In this document: one piece after another, positions 36,595 to 45,326 of the stretch
How positions within the stretch are numbered: the first letter of the stretch is position 1
How the letters are laid out: the number at the start of each line of letters is the position of its first letter
DNA from: an uncultured Spirochaetales bacterium
GTDB lineage: Bacteria; Spirochaetota; Spirochaetia; Sphaerochaetales; Sphaerochaetaceae
Direction of reading: 5' to 3'
Assembly (NCBI GenBank): GCA_949285905.1
Contig: CASDZV010000034.1
Span: 1 to 62,968 of the forward strand
DNA length: 62,968 bases
Position numbers and translations under genes: made by a program
Notes under the pieces: generated by a model
What the model was told of the DNA's origin: nothing
Databases searched by the model: none
The model's input: the letters and a program-made list of their open reading frames with translations, nothing else

Positions 36595-37978
36595 TAGTTC
36601 TCTCTGCATACATCATCTCTCCTGTGATGTATGCTTCAGGAGAAGAAGCTGTGCTGAATGCAAAGCCTGATGAAGAAATGAATCCCAATCTGCTTATATT
36701 GAGTCCTTTGATTTTCCGCATCTTTTCCATTTCCTCATCCCTGAGACTTTCAGTCATAGGATGAGAGAGGTATTTTGCCTCGAGGATGCCATATGAAGAG
36801 TCTGTATATTGGACGGCACAGTCGAATTCCCCGTTTGTCTTTGTCTTCGGATCATCATACCAGTATGTTCCGATATCGAGGATGTCAGAGGTAGCTGTAC
36901 GCATAAGGTATTCTCTGCATATAGACTCAAAGCGCTTCGAGATGTATGTGTTCAAGGAAGGACGTATCTGTGATTCAAAAAAGCTTTCAGGAGCGGATAG
37001 AAAGCGTTGTGTCCGCCTCCCATATATATAAGTAAAATAGAAACGGACGAGATTGTCATGTATTTCATAGAACGTTTTTTTTCTGTCATCTTTACGGTTG
37101 ATCGGAGTTTTTTTATCAAGGATGCCCATTGTTACGAGACGTTTCAGGATGCGGTCGAGTGTGCCTGATACATCCAGGCTCATCAGATTCTCAATCTCTG
37201 AAAAGCGCATCTGCGAGTTGCCTATACGTGCCATTATCTCAACAGGCATTCCGGTTCTTCCAGCTTCCTGGAGTAGTATGTTTTCCAGTATTGTCCTGTT
37301 CGCTTCATATTGCGACAAAAGCAAAGCACAGATATTTTCTTTCAGGCTTTTATGTTCATTGATGTATTGCAGTATAAAAGGGTATCCGCCAAAAACAGCA
37401 TAGAATGAAATCTTATCGTTGAGATCAATATCTGGATAGAAAAGAGACGCGTCAAGATAGTCGAAAGGCTCAAGTGGCATAATGATGCTGAAACGGCTGA
37501 AAAGCGGATTGCCATATTCTGTGAGCTCTTTCATGACAGTTATGAACGAGCCGCAAAGAACAACTGTTATTCCCCCTTTGATTGAATCGATGAATCTCTG
37601 CATATAAGAGTCCACAACATTCTTCTCTTTTGTTTCTCTCAGATATTGATACTCATCGATTACAAGGACAATCTGTCTGTTGATATGAATGTTTTCCAGA
37701 AATGATAGTATTGAGAATATGTCACGAAGTTCGTTGGCATAAGATATTCCTGTTGCATTTGCAATTGTTGCGGCAAGGAGCTCAATGTTGTAATCATAGC
37801 TGCCTTCTATACATTCGAAGAATATCGGGAGAAATGATTGAGTAGAGAACGCTTCAGCAATAAGGCGGGATTTCCCGACCTGCCTTGGCCCATAAACCAT
37901 AATTCCCTTTTTGCCATCCAGAGCAGCTTCTCTAAGAGTCCGTATTTCTCTTTCTCTGCCTATGAATTTTCCATCCAT
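36584..37978 (-). CDS. AAA-type ATPase with C-terminal DUF234
   Basis: 464 residues from ATG 37978 (MDGKFIGREREIRTLREA). Walker A is YGPRQVGKSRLI (~residue 30), Walker B VLVIDEYQYL (~115), then a winged-helix region (~260-310) and a C-terminal PD-(D/E)XK-like DUF234 nuclease fold (SYGILEAKYLSH). These stand-alone ATPases are common in spirochaetes, Bacteroidetes and archaea. Proposed roles include DNA-linked or toxin-like functions, none proven. No antitoxin-like partner is next to it. The family is secure, the function not. Confidence 0.85.
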   Translation of the reverse strand: MDGKFIGREREIRTLREAALDGKKGIMVYGPRQVGKSRLIAEAFSTQSFLPIFFECIEGSYDYNIELLAATIANATGISYANELRDIFSILSFLENIHINRQIVLVIDEYQYLRETKEKNVVDSYMQRFIDSIKGGITVVLCGSFITVMKELTEYGNPLFSRFSIIMPLEPFDYLDASLFYPDIDLNDKISFYAVFGGYPFILQYINEHKSLKENICALLLSQYEANRTILENILLQEAGRTGMPVEIMARIGNSQMRFSEIENLMSLDVSGTLDRILKRLVTMGILDKKTPINRKDDRKKTFYEIHDNLVRFYFTYIYGRRTQRFLSAPESFFESQIRPSLNTYISKRFESICREYLMRTATSDILDIGTYWYDDPKTKTNGEFDCAVQYTDSSYGILEAKYLSHPMTESLRDEEMEKMRKIKGLNISRLGFISSSGFAFSTASSPEAYITGEMMYAERTTTL

Positions 37979-38112
37979 GGAATAAGTATAACAGATATAG
38001 CGAACCAAGCAAGCATGTGTGATGGTATCTTTTGTGATTGCAAAAAGTATAACTATTATAATAAGTCATCGGATGTCTGCATAAGTCTTTCTTTGTGAAT
38101 TCTTGAAACTGG

Positions 38113-38144
38113 AAATGAGTCAGACTGGGATTTCTGACTCATTT
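38113..38144. terminator. Perfect 12-bp hairpin downstream of lipoprotein remnant
   Basis: AAATGAGTCAGA (38113-38124) and TCTGACTCATTT (38133-38144) form a perfect stem with an 8-base loop. The A/T ends make it a possible bidirectional terminator for the minus-strand remnant gene. Confidence 0.6.
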
Positions 38145-38152
38145 ATCTCCTT

Positions 38153-38455
38153 TCAATTCCCTCCGGAGATAATCTCATCTAAGCCGTTTTTAAGACCTCG
38201 TCCGGCATAGTGTTCGAAACTGACAGAGGCTTTTATCTTTGAAGCTGTGATGAATGATCTGGAGAGGCTGCTTGAAGCAATGCTCTCTTCTTCTGACCAT
38301 GTGACAATCAGGCCATCTTCTCCGTTGAGGATGTCCTCGACCAAAGCTTCTGTATCAATGTTCTGGGAATTTTCATCAGCACTATTGGATGGAGATGGGG
38401 CGCATGATGAAAAGATGAGAATTTAGATTAACAAAAGGAAAATTAAGCGTTTTAT
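38153..38455 (-). pseudogene. Decayed lipoprotein gene
   Basis: Reading leftward from 38455, codons give [ATA]KRLIFLLLI, then a TAA stop (38425-38423), then ILIFSSCAPSPSN and an open frame to 38153. This is plainly a lipoprotein signal peptide with lipobox FSSC, but the start is ATA instead of ATG and a stop interrupts the hydrophobic core. The rest (~87 residues, acidic then FEHYAGRGLKNGLDEI) is intact. Only the fragment from the internal start near 38344 would be predicted by gene finders. Two disabling changes indicate a recent pseudogene; sequencing error cannot be excluded. Confidence 0.6.
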
Positions 38456-38496
38456 GAGAATGTTTATATCGTTCCATTCGCTCAATGACAAGATTC

Positions 38497-38520
38497 AGGG
38501 AGTGCCGCTGACACTCCCTG
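38497..38520 (-). terminator. Hairpin after pgi
   Basis: CAGGGAGTG (38497-38505) pairs with CACTCCCTG (38512-38520), a perfect 9-bp stem, 11 bp past the pgi stop. The following T-run on the minus strand is weak (AATCTTGTC). Confidence 0.55.
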
Positions 38521-38530
38521 ATAATCAGAT

Positions 38531-40108
38531 TCAGATCAGAAGATCTGCATAAGCTTTCAGAAGCTCATCGCCCTCACATCCTGCGAGTACCTTCTTTGCG
38601 AGCACCTTGCCAAGCTGTACGCCTTCCTGGTCAAAGGAGTTGAGATTCCAGATGAAGCCCTGGAACATGACTTTGTTCTCATAGTGTGCAAGAAGTGCGC
38701 CAAGAGAAGCTGGTGTGAGCTCGTCGCCGTAAATAAGTGATGATGGTCTGTTCCCATCGAACTCTTTATTCGGGTTATCGTCATCTTTTCCGCGTGCGAA
38801 TGCTGCAATCTGCGCAGAAAGGTTCGCATTAAGCTTTGTCTGGCTGTAAGAGCCAGCAGTCACGATATCTTCACCATACTGGCATTTCCTGAAGCCTATG
38901 AATTGCAGAGGTATGATATCTGTTCCCTGATGCAGCAGCTGATAGAACGAATGCTGTCCGTTTGTACCAGGCTCTCCGAAGATGACAGGGCCAGTGGGGT
39001 AGGAAATCTTCTCGCCGTTCCTGTTCACATGCTTTCCATTGGATTCCATATCGAGCTGCTGGAGGTGTGCTGGGAAGCGTGAGAGTGCCTGGGAGTATGG
39101 CAGGATTGCAGTTGCAGGGTATCCCATGATGTTCCTGAGATAGAATCCAGCAAGAGCATCCATGAGAGCGCCATTCTTTGTGATGTCTTTCTCCACAGAG
39201 AGCTTGTCCTCTTCATGCGCGCCATCAAGGAGTGCGCGGAATGTGTCGAAGCCATATGCGAGAGAGAGCACGACACCGCCGACAGCGGATGTTGATGAAT
39301 AACGGCCTCCGATGTAATCATCCATGAAGAATGCAGCAAGCATGGACTCATCTTCTGCAAGAGGGGATGTCTTGCTTGTCACAGCAACCATGTGCTTTGA
39401 AGGAACAAGTCCCTTTACAGGGGATTTCTTCAGAGTCTCCAGCACAAGATCCCTGTTTGTAAGAGTCTCCTGTGTTGTGCCGCTCTTTGAAACAAGGACA
39501 AAGAGTGTCGTCTCGAAATCCAGGCGCTTGATGACAGCTGCGGCATCGTCTGGGTCTACATTGGAGATGAACTCACCCCTGAGCTGCTGTATGCCATTCC
39601 CATCTGCCCAGCCCTTGAGAGCAAGGTAGAGCGCTCTTGGTCCAAGGTCAGAGCCTCCGATTCCAATCTGGCATACTGTGGTGAATTTCTTTCCTGTTGA
39701 GCCTGTGATGCTGCCGTTTCTCACACCTTCAGAGAAAACTCTGATCTTCTCAAGTTCTCCTTTGTAGAACTCGTCTTTATCCTCTCCGTCGGCTTCGATT
39801 TTAACACCGAGAACATTGCCTCTTGTGAGATGATGCAGTACGAGACGCTTCTCTCCGGTATTCATCATCACGCCTGAAAGAATTTCCTTGTATTTATCTA
39901 CAAGCTGTATCTCGTCTGAAAGAGCTTGCAGATTCTTGACTGTTTCATCAGAGAGCGGCATTGCAGCCCAGTTGTATCTGAGGCTGCCACCTAGTGCGAT
40001 ATCATGTGTCTTCACGCGCTCTGGGGTGAGCAGCTCCTTGACTGTGCTCTTTCTGCCGCCCTGCAGTGCTTTATAAGCAGCAGTTTTATCGAGATTAATG
40101 TAATCCAT
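38531..40108 (-). CDS. pgi: Glucose-6-phosphate isomerase
   Basis: 525 residues from ATG 40108, preceded by AAAGGAG; the GTG six bases earlier overlaps the ribosome site. It interconverts glucose 6-phosphate and fructose 6-phosphate. VCQIGIGGSDLGPRAL and LVSKSGTTQETLTNRD bind the sugar phosphate, MESNGKHVNRNGEK holds a catalytic lysine/arginine region, and GEPGTNGQHSFYQLLHQGTD is the signature with the catalytic glutamate and histidine. It begins 2 bp after argR, an unexpected operon partner. Together with pfk it completes the upper glycolytic steps in this window. Confidence 0.96.
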   Translation of the reverse strand: MDYINLDKTAAYKALQGGRKSTVKELLTPERVKTHDIALGGSLRYNWAAMPLSDETVKNLQALSDEIQLVDKYKEILSGVMMNTGEKRLVLHHLTRGNVLGVKIEADGEDKDEFYKGELEKIRVFSEGVRNGSITGSTGKKFTTVCQIGIGGSDLGPRALYLALKGWADGNGIQQLRGEFISNVDPDDAAAVIKRLDFETTLFVLVSKSGTTQETLTNRDLVLETLKKSPVKGLVPSKHMVAVTSKTSPLAEDESMLAAFFMDDYIGGRYSSTSAVGGVVLSLAYGFDTFRALLDGAHEEDKLSVEKDITKNGALMDALAGFYLRNIMGYPATAILPYSQALSRFPAHLQQLDMESNGKHVNRNGEKISYPTGPVIFGEPGTNGQHSFYQLLHQGTDIIPLQFIGFRKCQYGEDIVTAGSYSQTKLNANLSAQIAAFARGKDDDNPNKEFDGNRPSSLIYGDELTPASLGALLAHYENKVMFQGFIWNLNSFDQEGVQLGKVLAKKVLAGCEGDELLKAYADLLI

Positions 40109-40110
40109 AT

Positions 40111-40581
40111 TCACTCCTTTATCTCCGGAATTCTGGCATTGAAGCTTTCCAGAAGATCCTCCTTAGTCATACCTTCCCGGAGAATGACGAAAATCGTGTC
40201 ATCTCCAGCAACTGTTCCGAGAATTTCCGGTAGTGCAAGCACGTCAAGGGCGAAGCCTACACTGTTAGCATGTCCTGGTCTTGTCTTGATCACCCCGAAG
40301 TTCCCTGAGAACTCAATAGATATTATACCTCTTCTTACATCCTGTATGTAGCTTTTCTCTGATTCACTGACTAAATCACTTTCGGGGAGTGTGTAGTAGT
40401 AGCCTGACCAGCCGTCGGAGATTTTGCCGACCTTGAGCATCTTCAGATCCCTGGACAGCGTCGCCTGGGTAACGTTGTATCCTTCCTTCTTCAATAACTC
40501 GAGAAGCATATCCTGATTGTCTATTCTGTTGTTGCGGATAAGTTCCTTTACGACAGAGAGTCTGTTATGTCTTTCTTTCAT
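40111..40581 (-). CDS. argR: Arginine repressor
   Basis: 156 residues, the usual ArgR size. The N-terminal winged helix (residues 1-70) includes NRIDNQDMLLELLKKEGYNV and the recognition region TQATLSRDLKMLKVGK. The C-terminal hexamerising, arginine-binding domain has GNFGVIKTRPGHANSVGFAL and GTVAGDDTIFVILREG, with the paired aspartates (GDD) that contact arginine. It should repress argCJBD (operator at 11868-11893) and perhaps itself. It is co-directional with pgi (2-bp gap). Confidence 0.95.
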   Translation of the reverse strand: MKERHNRLSVVKELIRNNRIDNQDMLLELLKKEGYNVTQATLSRDLKMLKVGKISDGWSGYYYTLPESDLVSESEKSYIQDVRRGIISIEFSGNFGVIKTRPGHANSVGFALDVLALPEILGTVAGDDTIFVILREGMTKEDLLESFNARIPEIKE

Positions 40582-40593
40582 TAATCCTCCGAA

Positions 40594-40622
40594 AATGCAT
40601 AAGTATACACATTCTATGCAAT
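40594..40622 (-). promoter_or_regulatory. Candidate ArgR autoregulatory operator
   Basis: Upstream of argR, TGCATA (40596-40601) and TATGCA (40615-40620) form a perfect inverted pair enclosing ATACA, giving ARG-box-like TGCAT-AAGT-ATACA. The same TGCAT/ATGCA half-sites occur before argC. The interval 40623-40850 otherwise shows no recognisable gene. Confidence 0.45.
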
Positions 40623-40850
40623 ATTACCGCGTTGGAAGCTTACTTGCAATGATTATTCTGTGAAGAAGGTGTGTGCGCATTGATGACTGAACAGAATGCA
40701 TGGACACTGTAACAGCAACCGGATTTTGCAAAATTTTGAACGGAAATAATACCTGAGTGCCGTAAAATAAGCGATTGATTATGTATTTTCACTACACGTA
40801 ATGAGTTCCATTCTAAGAAAACCGGACAATCACGGTTTTGACAGCTGTCT

Positions 40851-40878
40851 TTGCATTCACACAGAGAAGCATTATGAA
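40851..40878 (+). promoter_or_regulatory. Candidate promoter of the lemA operon
   Basis: TTGCAT (40851-40856) and TATGAA (40873-40878) with 16 bp between lie 69 bp before the lemA start. A nearby TTGACA (40838-40843) has no matching -10 box. Prediction by eye. Confidence 0.35.
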
Positions 40879-40947
40879 CATTTTGAGGGTAGTTACTGTT
40901 CATTATTTACCAATCTCATTAAGATGCGATTAACAAAGGGGGCCCTT

Positions 40948-41496
40948 ATGGTTCTGCTTATCATTATCCTTCTCTTAGTAGTTCTGCTTCTTCTGTGGGG
41001 AGTAGCTGTATACAATTCACTTATCAAACTCAGGAACAGAGGTGATGAGGCAGAAGCAGCTATTGATTCACATCTCAAAGAACGCGCCGATCTTATCCCT
41101 AATGTGGTGGAGACTGTAAAGGGATATGCAAAGCACGAGAGCGAAACGCTTGAGAGTGTTGTCTCTGCACGTAACAGTGCGGCATCCCTTGCCGGCGCAG
41201 AACGCATGAAGGCAGAAATGGAGCTCAGCGGTGCGCTGGGACGCCTTCTTGCTGTTGCTGAGAATTATCCGGAACTGAAAGCTAACCAGAATTTCCTTGA
41301 CTTGCAGGCACAGCTGGCACGCATTGAAGAGACTCTTGCCAATGCCCGTAAATACTACAATGCGATTGTCAGGGAATATAATGATAAAATCATGGTCTTT
41401 CCTTCATCGCTGATTGCTTCTGTTTTCCACTTCGGCAAGAGAGACTATTTCGAAATCGAAGAGTCAGACAGAGCAAGGGCTGATGTGAGGTTCTGA
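40948..41496 (+). CDS. lemA: LemA family protein
   Basis: 182 residues from ATG 40948; AAAGGGGG 6-8 bases upstream decides this start over ATG 40924 and the longer frame from 40801. One N-terminal transmembrane helix (VLLIIILLLVVLLLLWGVAV) is followed by the LemA four-helix domain: VAVYNSLIKLRNRGDEAEAAID, LIPNVVETVKGYAKHE, and the C-terminal FP-x6-F motif (FPSSLIASVFHFGKRDYFE). LemA proteins are membrane proteins facing outward and of unsettled function, usually encoded beside DUF2207 proteins, as here (1-bp overlap). Confidence 0.93.
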   Translation: MVLLIIILLLVVLLLLWGVAVYNSLIKLRNRGDEAEAAIDSHLKERADLIPNVVETVKGYAKHESETLESVVSARNSAASLAGAERMKAEMELSGALGRLLAVAENYPELKANQNFLDLQAQLARIEETLANARKYYNAIVREYNDKIMVFPSSLIASVFHFGKRDYFEIEESDRARADVRF

Positions 41497-43316
41497 TGAG
41501 AAAACTGGCGGTTCTCGCCTTGATCGCAGCGCTGATGGTGCCGCTTTGCGCCTCTGATTTCATCATGGATTATTATGCTGTCAGGATAACAGTAGATGAT
41601 TCACGTTCGATGAATATCAAGGAGAATTATACAATTGAGTTCCCTGAGCCTGTTCACGGTTTCATCAGGGATATCCAGTATAGATTCAGTGACGGTACAA
41701 ATGCTGATTTCGAACTGCTGTGGGCCTCTGATTCTGTCACCCTTGAGGACAATGGAGCGTTTTATTCAATCCGCTTCGGCAGTGCTGACCGCTTTATTTC
41801 CGGCGGGCCTTATGCATATGGGATCAAGTACAATTTCTCGCTTGGTGCTGACAGATACCAGGATTATGATGAGTTTTATTACAACATCGTCTCACCAGAG
41901 GTCTGGAATACGGATATTGCCCGGCTGGCTTTTTCTGTGACACTTCCATATCCAGTGGATCCGGAGCGCATATGGCTGACAGCTGGGCCATATGGATCGG
42001 ATGCGGATATTCCGTTCACCATCTCAGAGGATGGATGCACTGTCAGTGGACGCTATTCAGATCTTCCTGCGGGGTATGGAGTGACGTTACGTATAGAGAT
42101 GGATGACGGATATTTCGATACAGCGGTCATTCCATTCAATTATGCACGGCTTGGTCTTGCTCTTTCCTTGCTGTTTTCGATTCTTATGGTCGCAGGGACT
42201 GTCATCATCTGGTTTGTCAAAGGACGCGATGAGACGCTTGCCGTACCACCTCAATTCACACCGCCTGCAGGTCTTTCTCCGCTGGATGCAGGCTATGTCG
42301 CCAATGGTGAGATCGAAAACAGTGCAGTTTCCTCGATGCTGATTTACTGGGCAGATAAAGGCTATATAACAATAACAGACAGAGGCGGGGACGATTTCTC
42401 TTTTCAGAAGGTCTCTGAGCTGCCTGAAGAGGCTTCTGCAGCAGAGCATCAGCTTTTCGCGGCATTTTTCCCATCCGGTTCCTCAAGCGATGCGGGAATG
42501 CTCAGGGCAAGCGGATTTCCTGCAAGGCTCAGCGCTGTGAAGAAGGCTGAGAGAGAACGCTTTACCGGGGATATGGATCTGACATCCCCTGATTCCAGAA
42601 AACTCCGCGCTTTTGTGATGAATCTGCTGATACTCCCCGTGATACTGCACTCTTTCTCATCAACACTTGCCATGCCGGGATTCCTGTCTGTGTTTGTGCT
42701 CATACCATCGCTGATGGCCTATATGATGCTGCGCTCTGTATCTTCCTCTGTGGAGAAGCGGATCAGGAGCCATGGGCTGAAGTTCTCGTATATCATGAGC
42801 CCTGTGTTTTTCATTCTTTTTATCTGGTTCTTCATCGTTTCGGCGCTGCAGGGTGTTCCTTATGCGCTTATCGATACGACAGTGTTTATGATAGCACTGT
42901 TCATCTCTGTTCTTGCTGCAGCTTTCATTGACAGAAGAAGTGCGTATGCAGACAAGGTCCTGACTGAAGTCATGGGATACAGGGAATTCATAGAGAAGGT
43001 TGAGAAGGACAGGATTGAGAAGCTTTCTGCAGAGGATCCGCAGTTTTTTTATCATGTGCTTTCATATGCAATGGCGCTTGGTGTCGATGATAAGTGGACA
43101 AAGGCATTCAGTGGTATCTATGTCGAACCTGCGCGCTGGTATTATGGTCCTGATGGGACTGATTTCTTCATGATCTCTGCGTTCTCCAGACGCTGGGGGC
43201 GTGTTTACTCATCTTCAGTTGCGCCTCGCAGGAGCGGAAGCGGTATGCGCACGACACGTGGCTCTTCCGGTTTTTCCGGTGGTGGCTTTTCCGGTGGAGG
43301 TGGCAGAACCTGGTGA
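41496..43316 (+). CDS. DUF2207 domain membrane protein
   Basis: 606 residues. A signal peptide (MRKLAVLALIAALMVPLCAS) is followed by the extracytoplasmic DUF2207 beta domain (~residues 22-205), a transmembrane helix (~215-238), a cytoplasmic wing-like region (~255-350), two to three further helices (~372-480) and a C-terminal Gly-Ser tail (SGGGFSGGGGRTW). This order is standard for DUF2207 proteins paired with LemA; the pair is thought to act in envelope function. It shares one base with lemA (TGATG) and one with the next gene. Confidence 0.9.
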   Translation: MRKLAVLALIAALMVPLCASDFIMDYYAVRITVDDSRSMNIKENYTIEFPEPVHGFIRDIQYRFSDGTNADFELLWASDSVTLEDNGAFYSIRFGSADRFISGGPYAYGIKYNFSLGADRYQDYDEFYYNIVSPEVWNTDIARLAFSVTLPYPVDPERIWLTAGPYGSDADIPFTISEDGCTVSGRYSDLPAGYGVTLRIEMDDGYFDTAVIPFNYARLGLALSLLFSILMVAGTVIIWFVKGRDETLAVPPQFTPPAGLSPLDAGYVANGEIENSAVSSMLIYWADKGYITITDRGGDDFSFQKVSELPEEASAAEHQLFAAFFPSGSSSDAGMLRASGFPARLSAVKKAERERFTGDMDLTSPDSRKLRAFVMNLLILPVILHSFSSTLAMPGFLSVFVLIPSLMAYMMLRSVSSSVEKRIRSHGLKFSYIMSPVFFILFIWFFIVSALQGVPYALIDTTVFMIALFISVLAAAFIDRRSAYADKVLTEVMGYREFIEKVEKDRIEKLSAEDPQFFYHVLSYAMALGVDDKWTKAFSGIYVEPARWYYGPDGTDFFMISAFSRRWGRVYSSSVAPRRSGSGMRTTRGSSGFSGGGFSGGGGRTW

Positions 43317-43894
43317 TGCTTCTTGCTGTAATTCTCTATATTCTCTCCGTCCTTGCAATGGCTTATACAGCGCTTGATGGTGGCTACATGTCAAAGGAAG
43401 AGGCGCGGAAAGCTGTACATATGCTTGTGTCGTTCTCGTCCTTCGCGCTTGCATATGTGCTGAAGCCGGAAACCGTGGCTGTATCATCTGTCATTTTCAT
43501 TTTCTTGAATGGTTTTATTGCCAGAAAGACAGGAATGCGTGCTCTCGGCATGATTCTCTATCCATTTTCTCTGGCACTGCTGTCCTGCTGGATGTGGATA
43601 GGTGTTCTCCCGAAAGAAGCTTTTGTGGCTTCTGTGCTTGTCATGGGGGTTGGAGACAGCGCCGCAGCGCTCACAGGTCTCTCAGTCGGAAGCTGCAGGA
43701 TAGGACATAAGACGCTGGAAGGCTCTCTGGCGATGCTTGCTGCCAGCTGGGTTGTCCTCTTCCTTTCTGCAGAGAACTGGTACACAGCGCTTCTCATTGC
43801 ATCCTCAGTAACAGTAATAGAAGCATTCTCCCCATCAGGCTGGGATAATCTCACGGTACCTGTAGCTACAGCGCTTATGATGGAGGTCCTATGA
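43316..43894 (+). CDS. Polyprenol/phytol kinase-like membrane protein (SEC59/DGK1/VTE5 family)
   Basis: 192 residues, about six membrane helices. It carries the CTP-dependent dolichol/phytol kinase hallmarks: an early cytosolic EEARKAVHMLVSF segment (RKxxHxxxG-like, residues 25-37), VLVMGVGDSAAALTG (~107-121), GHKTLEGSLAMLAASW (~131-146) and the terminal TVIEAFSPSGWDNLTVPVA. These conserved K-T-x-E-G and D-N-x-x-x-P motifs belong to lipid-alcohol kinases such as DGK1, SEC59 and VTE5. Translationally coupled on both sides. The next gene is a DUF92/VTE6 relative, making prenol phosphorylation the best guess. Confidence 0.72.
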   Translation: MLLAVILYILSVLAMAYTALDGGYMSKEEARKAVHMLVSFSSFALAYVLKPETVAVSSVIFIFLNGFIARKTGMRALGMILYPFSLALLSCWMWIGVLPKEAFVASVLVMGVGDSAAALTGLSVGSCRIGHKTLEGSLAMLAASWVVLFLSAENWYTALLIASSVTVIEAFSPSGWDNLTVPVATALMMEVL

Positions 43895-44715
43895 GATCCT
43901 GGACTGTTTTTCTTGATAACGCGCTCCTTTCACTCCCCCTTGTATGGAGAGTCGTTATCATCGCCGCAGTGATGGCTGCTATGGCTGTGATTGCACGCAG
44001 AAAGCGTTTTCTCACGCCGGGCGGCATAGCAGCTTCTGTTATTCTCGGTTTCGCAGTCATGTACATCGGTGGTGTATCAGCAATAGTGATGCTGCTGTTT
44101 TTCTTCCTCTCGTCGTCGGTTATCAGCAAAATGGCAAGACAGAATGACTATATCAGGGAGAAAAGCAGTGAAAGAGATATTATGCAGGTCATTGCAAATG
44201 GACTTCCCGCTGCTCTGTGCCTCATACTTTTCCGCCTCTCCCCATATCCTGAAGCTTTTCTTGTAGCATTTGCATCTGCATTGGCAGAGGCTGAGGCTGA
44301 TACATTATCAGGGGAAATGGGGAGGCTCAGCCATCAGGATCCTGTTTCAATCATAACGCTTACACGTGTTCCGAAAGGGCTTTCCGGAGGTGTTACAGTC
44401 CTTGGCTTTGTAGCAGGAATGGTCTCATCGCTGGTTATGGCCCTCCTTTTCATGGGTACATTCGGCTGCAGTTTCCTCAGCGTTCTTACAATAACTGCTT
44501 CCGGTTTTCTTGGTTCTGTCTTTGACTCGTTTCTGGGCGCGACGGTTCAGGTCCAGTACAGACGCAAAGATGGCACACTCACAGAGAAAAGTTATGAGAA
44601 CGGGGAAGAGAACGAGAGGGCCCGCGGTATCAAATGGATAGACAATGACATGGTGAATCTGCTTTCGGGGCTTTTCTCTGTAGCCATTGCTTCCTCACTC
44701 TCGCTCCTTCTCTGA
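43891..44715 (+). CDS. DUF92/TMEM19-family membrane protein (VTE6-like)
   Basis: 274 residues with six to seven helices. DUF92 features: the N-terminal RRKRFLTPGGIAASVILGF, then SALAEAEADTLSGEMGRLS with acidic residues on a helix face, ITLTRVPKGLSGGVTVLG and GFLGSVFDSFLGATVQVQYR. In plants the homologue VTE6 is a phytyl-phosphate kinase making phytyl diphosphate after VTE5. The 4-bp overlap with the VTE5-like gene suggests the same two-step reaction on a bacterial prenol. In vivo substrate unknown. Confidence 0.75.
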   Translation: MRSWTVFLDNALLSLPLVWRVVIIAAVMAAMAVIARRKRFLTPGGIAASVILGFAVMYIGGVSAIVMLLFFFLSSSVISKMARQNDYIREKSSERDIMQVIANGLPAALCLILFRLSPYPEAFLVAFASALAEAEADTLSGEMGRLSHQDPVSIITLTRVPKGLSGGVTVLGFVAGMVSSLVMALLFMGTFGCSFLSVLTITASGFLGSVFDSFLGATVQVQYRRKDGTLTEKSYENGEENERARGIKWIDNDMVNLLSGLFSVAIASSLSLLL

Positions 44716-45253
44716 TAATCGGAATGCTTCATTATTCCTCACCATTTCCTCGAATGCGACAGGATAGAAGCCATTGGTGTCCACACCTTCGTTGAGCATG
44801 CGTTCATGTGTTCTGATGTGCTCCCAGCCATCTTCATCAAGCTTTGAGTTATGCACATGTCCGAAAATCATGTAACCCCATGGAATGAGTGAGGCCATGA
44901 GAGCATAGGGTAGTGGCAGAGTGTCATGACAGAGCCGTGTTCTTTAAGCACAATGAGGTCTTTCACTTCTTCAAAGTACTTTGCAAAATTCACTTTCGGC
45001 ATCCATGAGTGATCAGATTCCCTATAATCAGATGTTTTCTTCCTCTGAGAAGCCTGAGAATCTCTTCGAGTGGGGGTAGCCGTGCGGTAGAACAAATTCC
45101 CGAGTATGTAGATGTCATCTGTCTCTGTCTCTCTGTTGTTCCAGTTCGCTATGAGAGAGTGCTGTCCATTTCGTCTGTATCTGCAAAAGGCCTCTTGCAG
45201 AATGAGATGATGTTTTTGTGTCCCAGATGCAGATCTGAAGTGAAATATGTCAT
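44695..45253 (-). pseudogene. Metallophosphatase pseudogene with multiple frameshifts
   Basis: Minus-strand translation from ATG 45253 gives MTYFTSDLHLGHKNIISF, the start of a small calcineurin-type phosphoesterase, then moves between frames. Recoverable pieces are IANWNNRETETDDIYILG, PLEEILRLLRGRKHLIIGN, DHSWMPKVNFAKYFEEV, CHYPMLSWPHSFHG and GYMIFGHVHNSK. At least four small indels are needed: an extra TC near a CTCTC run, an extra base at a C run, a lost base before DHSW and a lost G in a G run before GYMIF. All metal-binding motifs can still be recognised, so decay is recent. The 3' end overlaps the DUF92 gene by 21 bp. Confidence 0.8.
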
Positions 45254-45296
45254 ATGGAAATGATACCCAGAATCTGCTGAAGATGCAGGGAATCAG

Positions 45297-45319
45297 CATG
45301 GGGCTGCTGATCCCCATGC
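45297..45319 (-). terminator. Hairpin after the poly-G lipoprotein gene
   Basis: GCATGGGG (45297-45304) and CCCCATGC (45312-45319) make a perfect 8-bp stem 8 bp beyond the lipoprotein stop. No strong T-run follows on the minus strand. Confidence 0.45.
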
Positions 45320-45326
45320 CGTTCTG

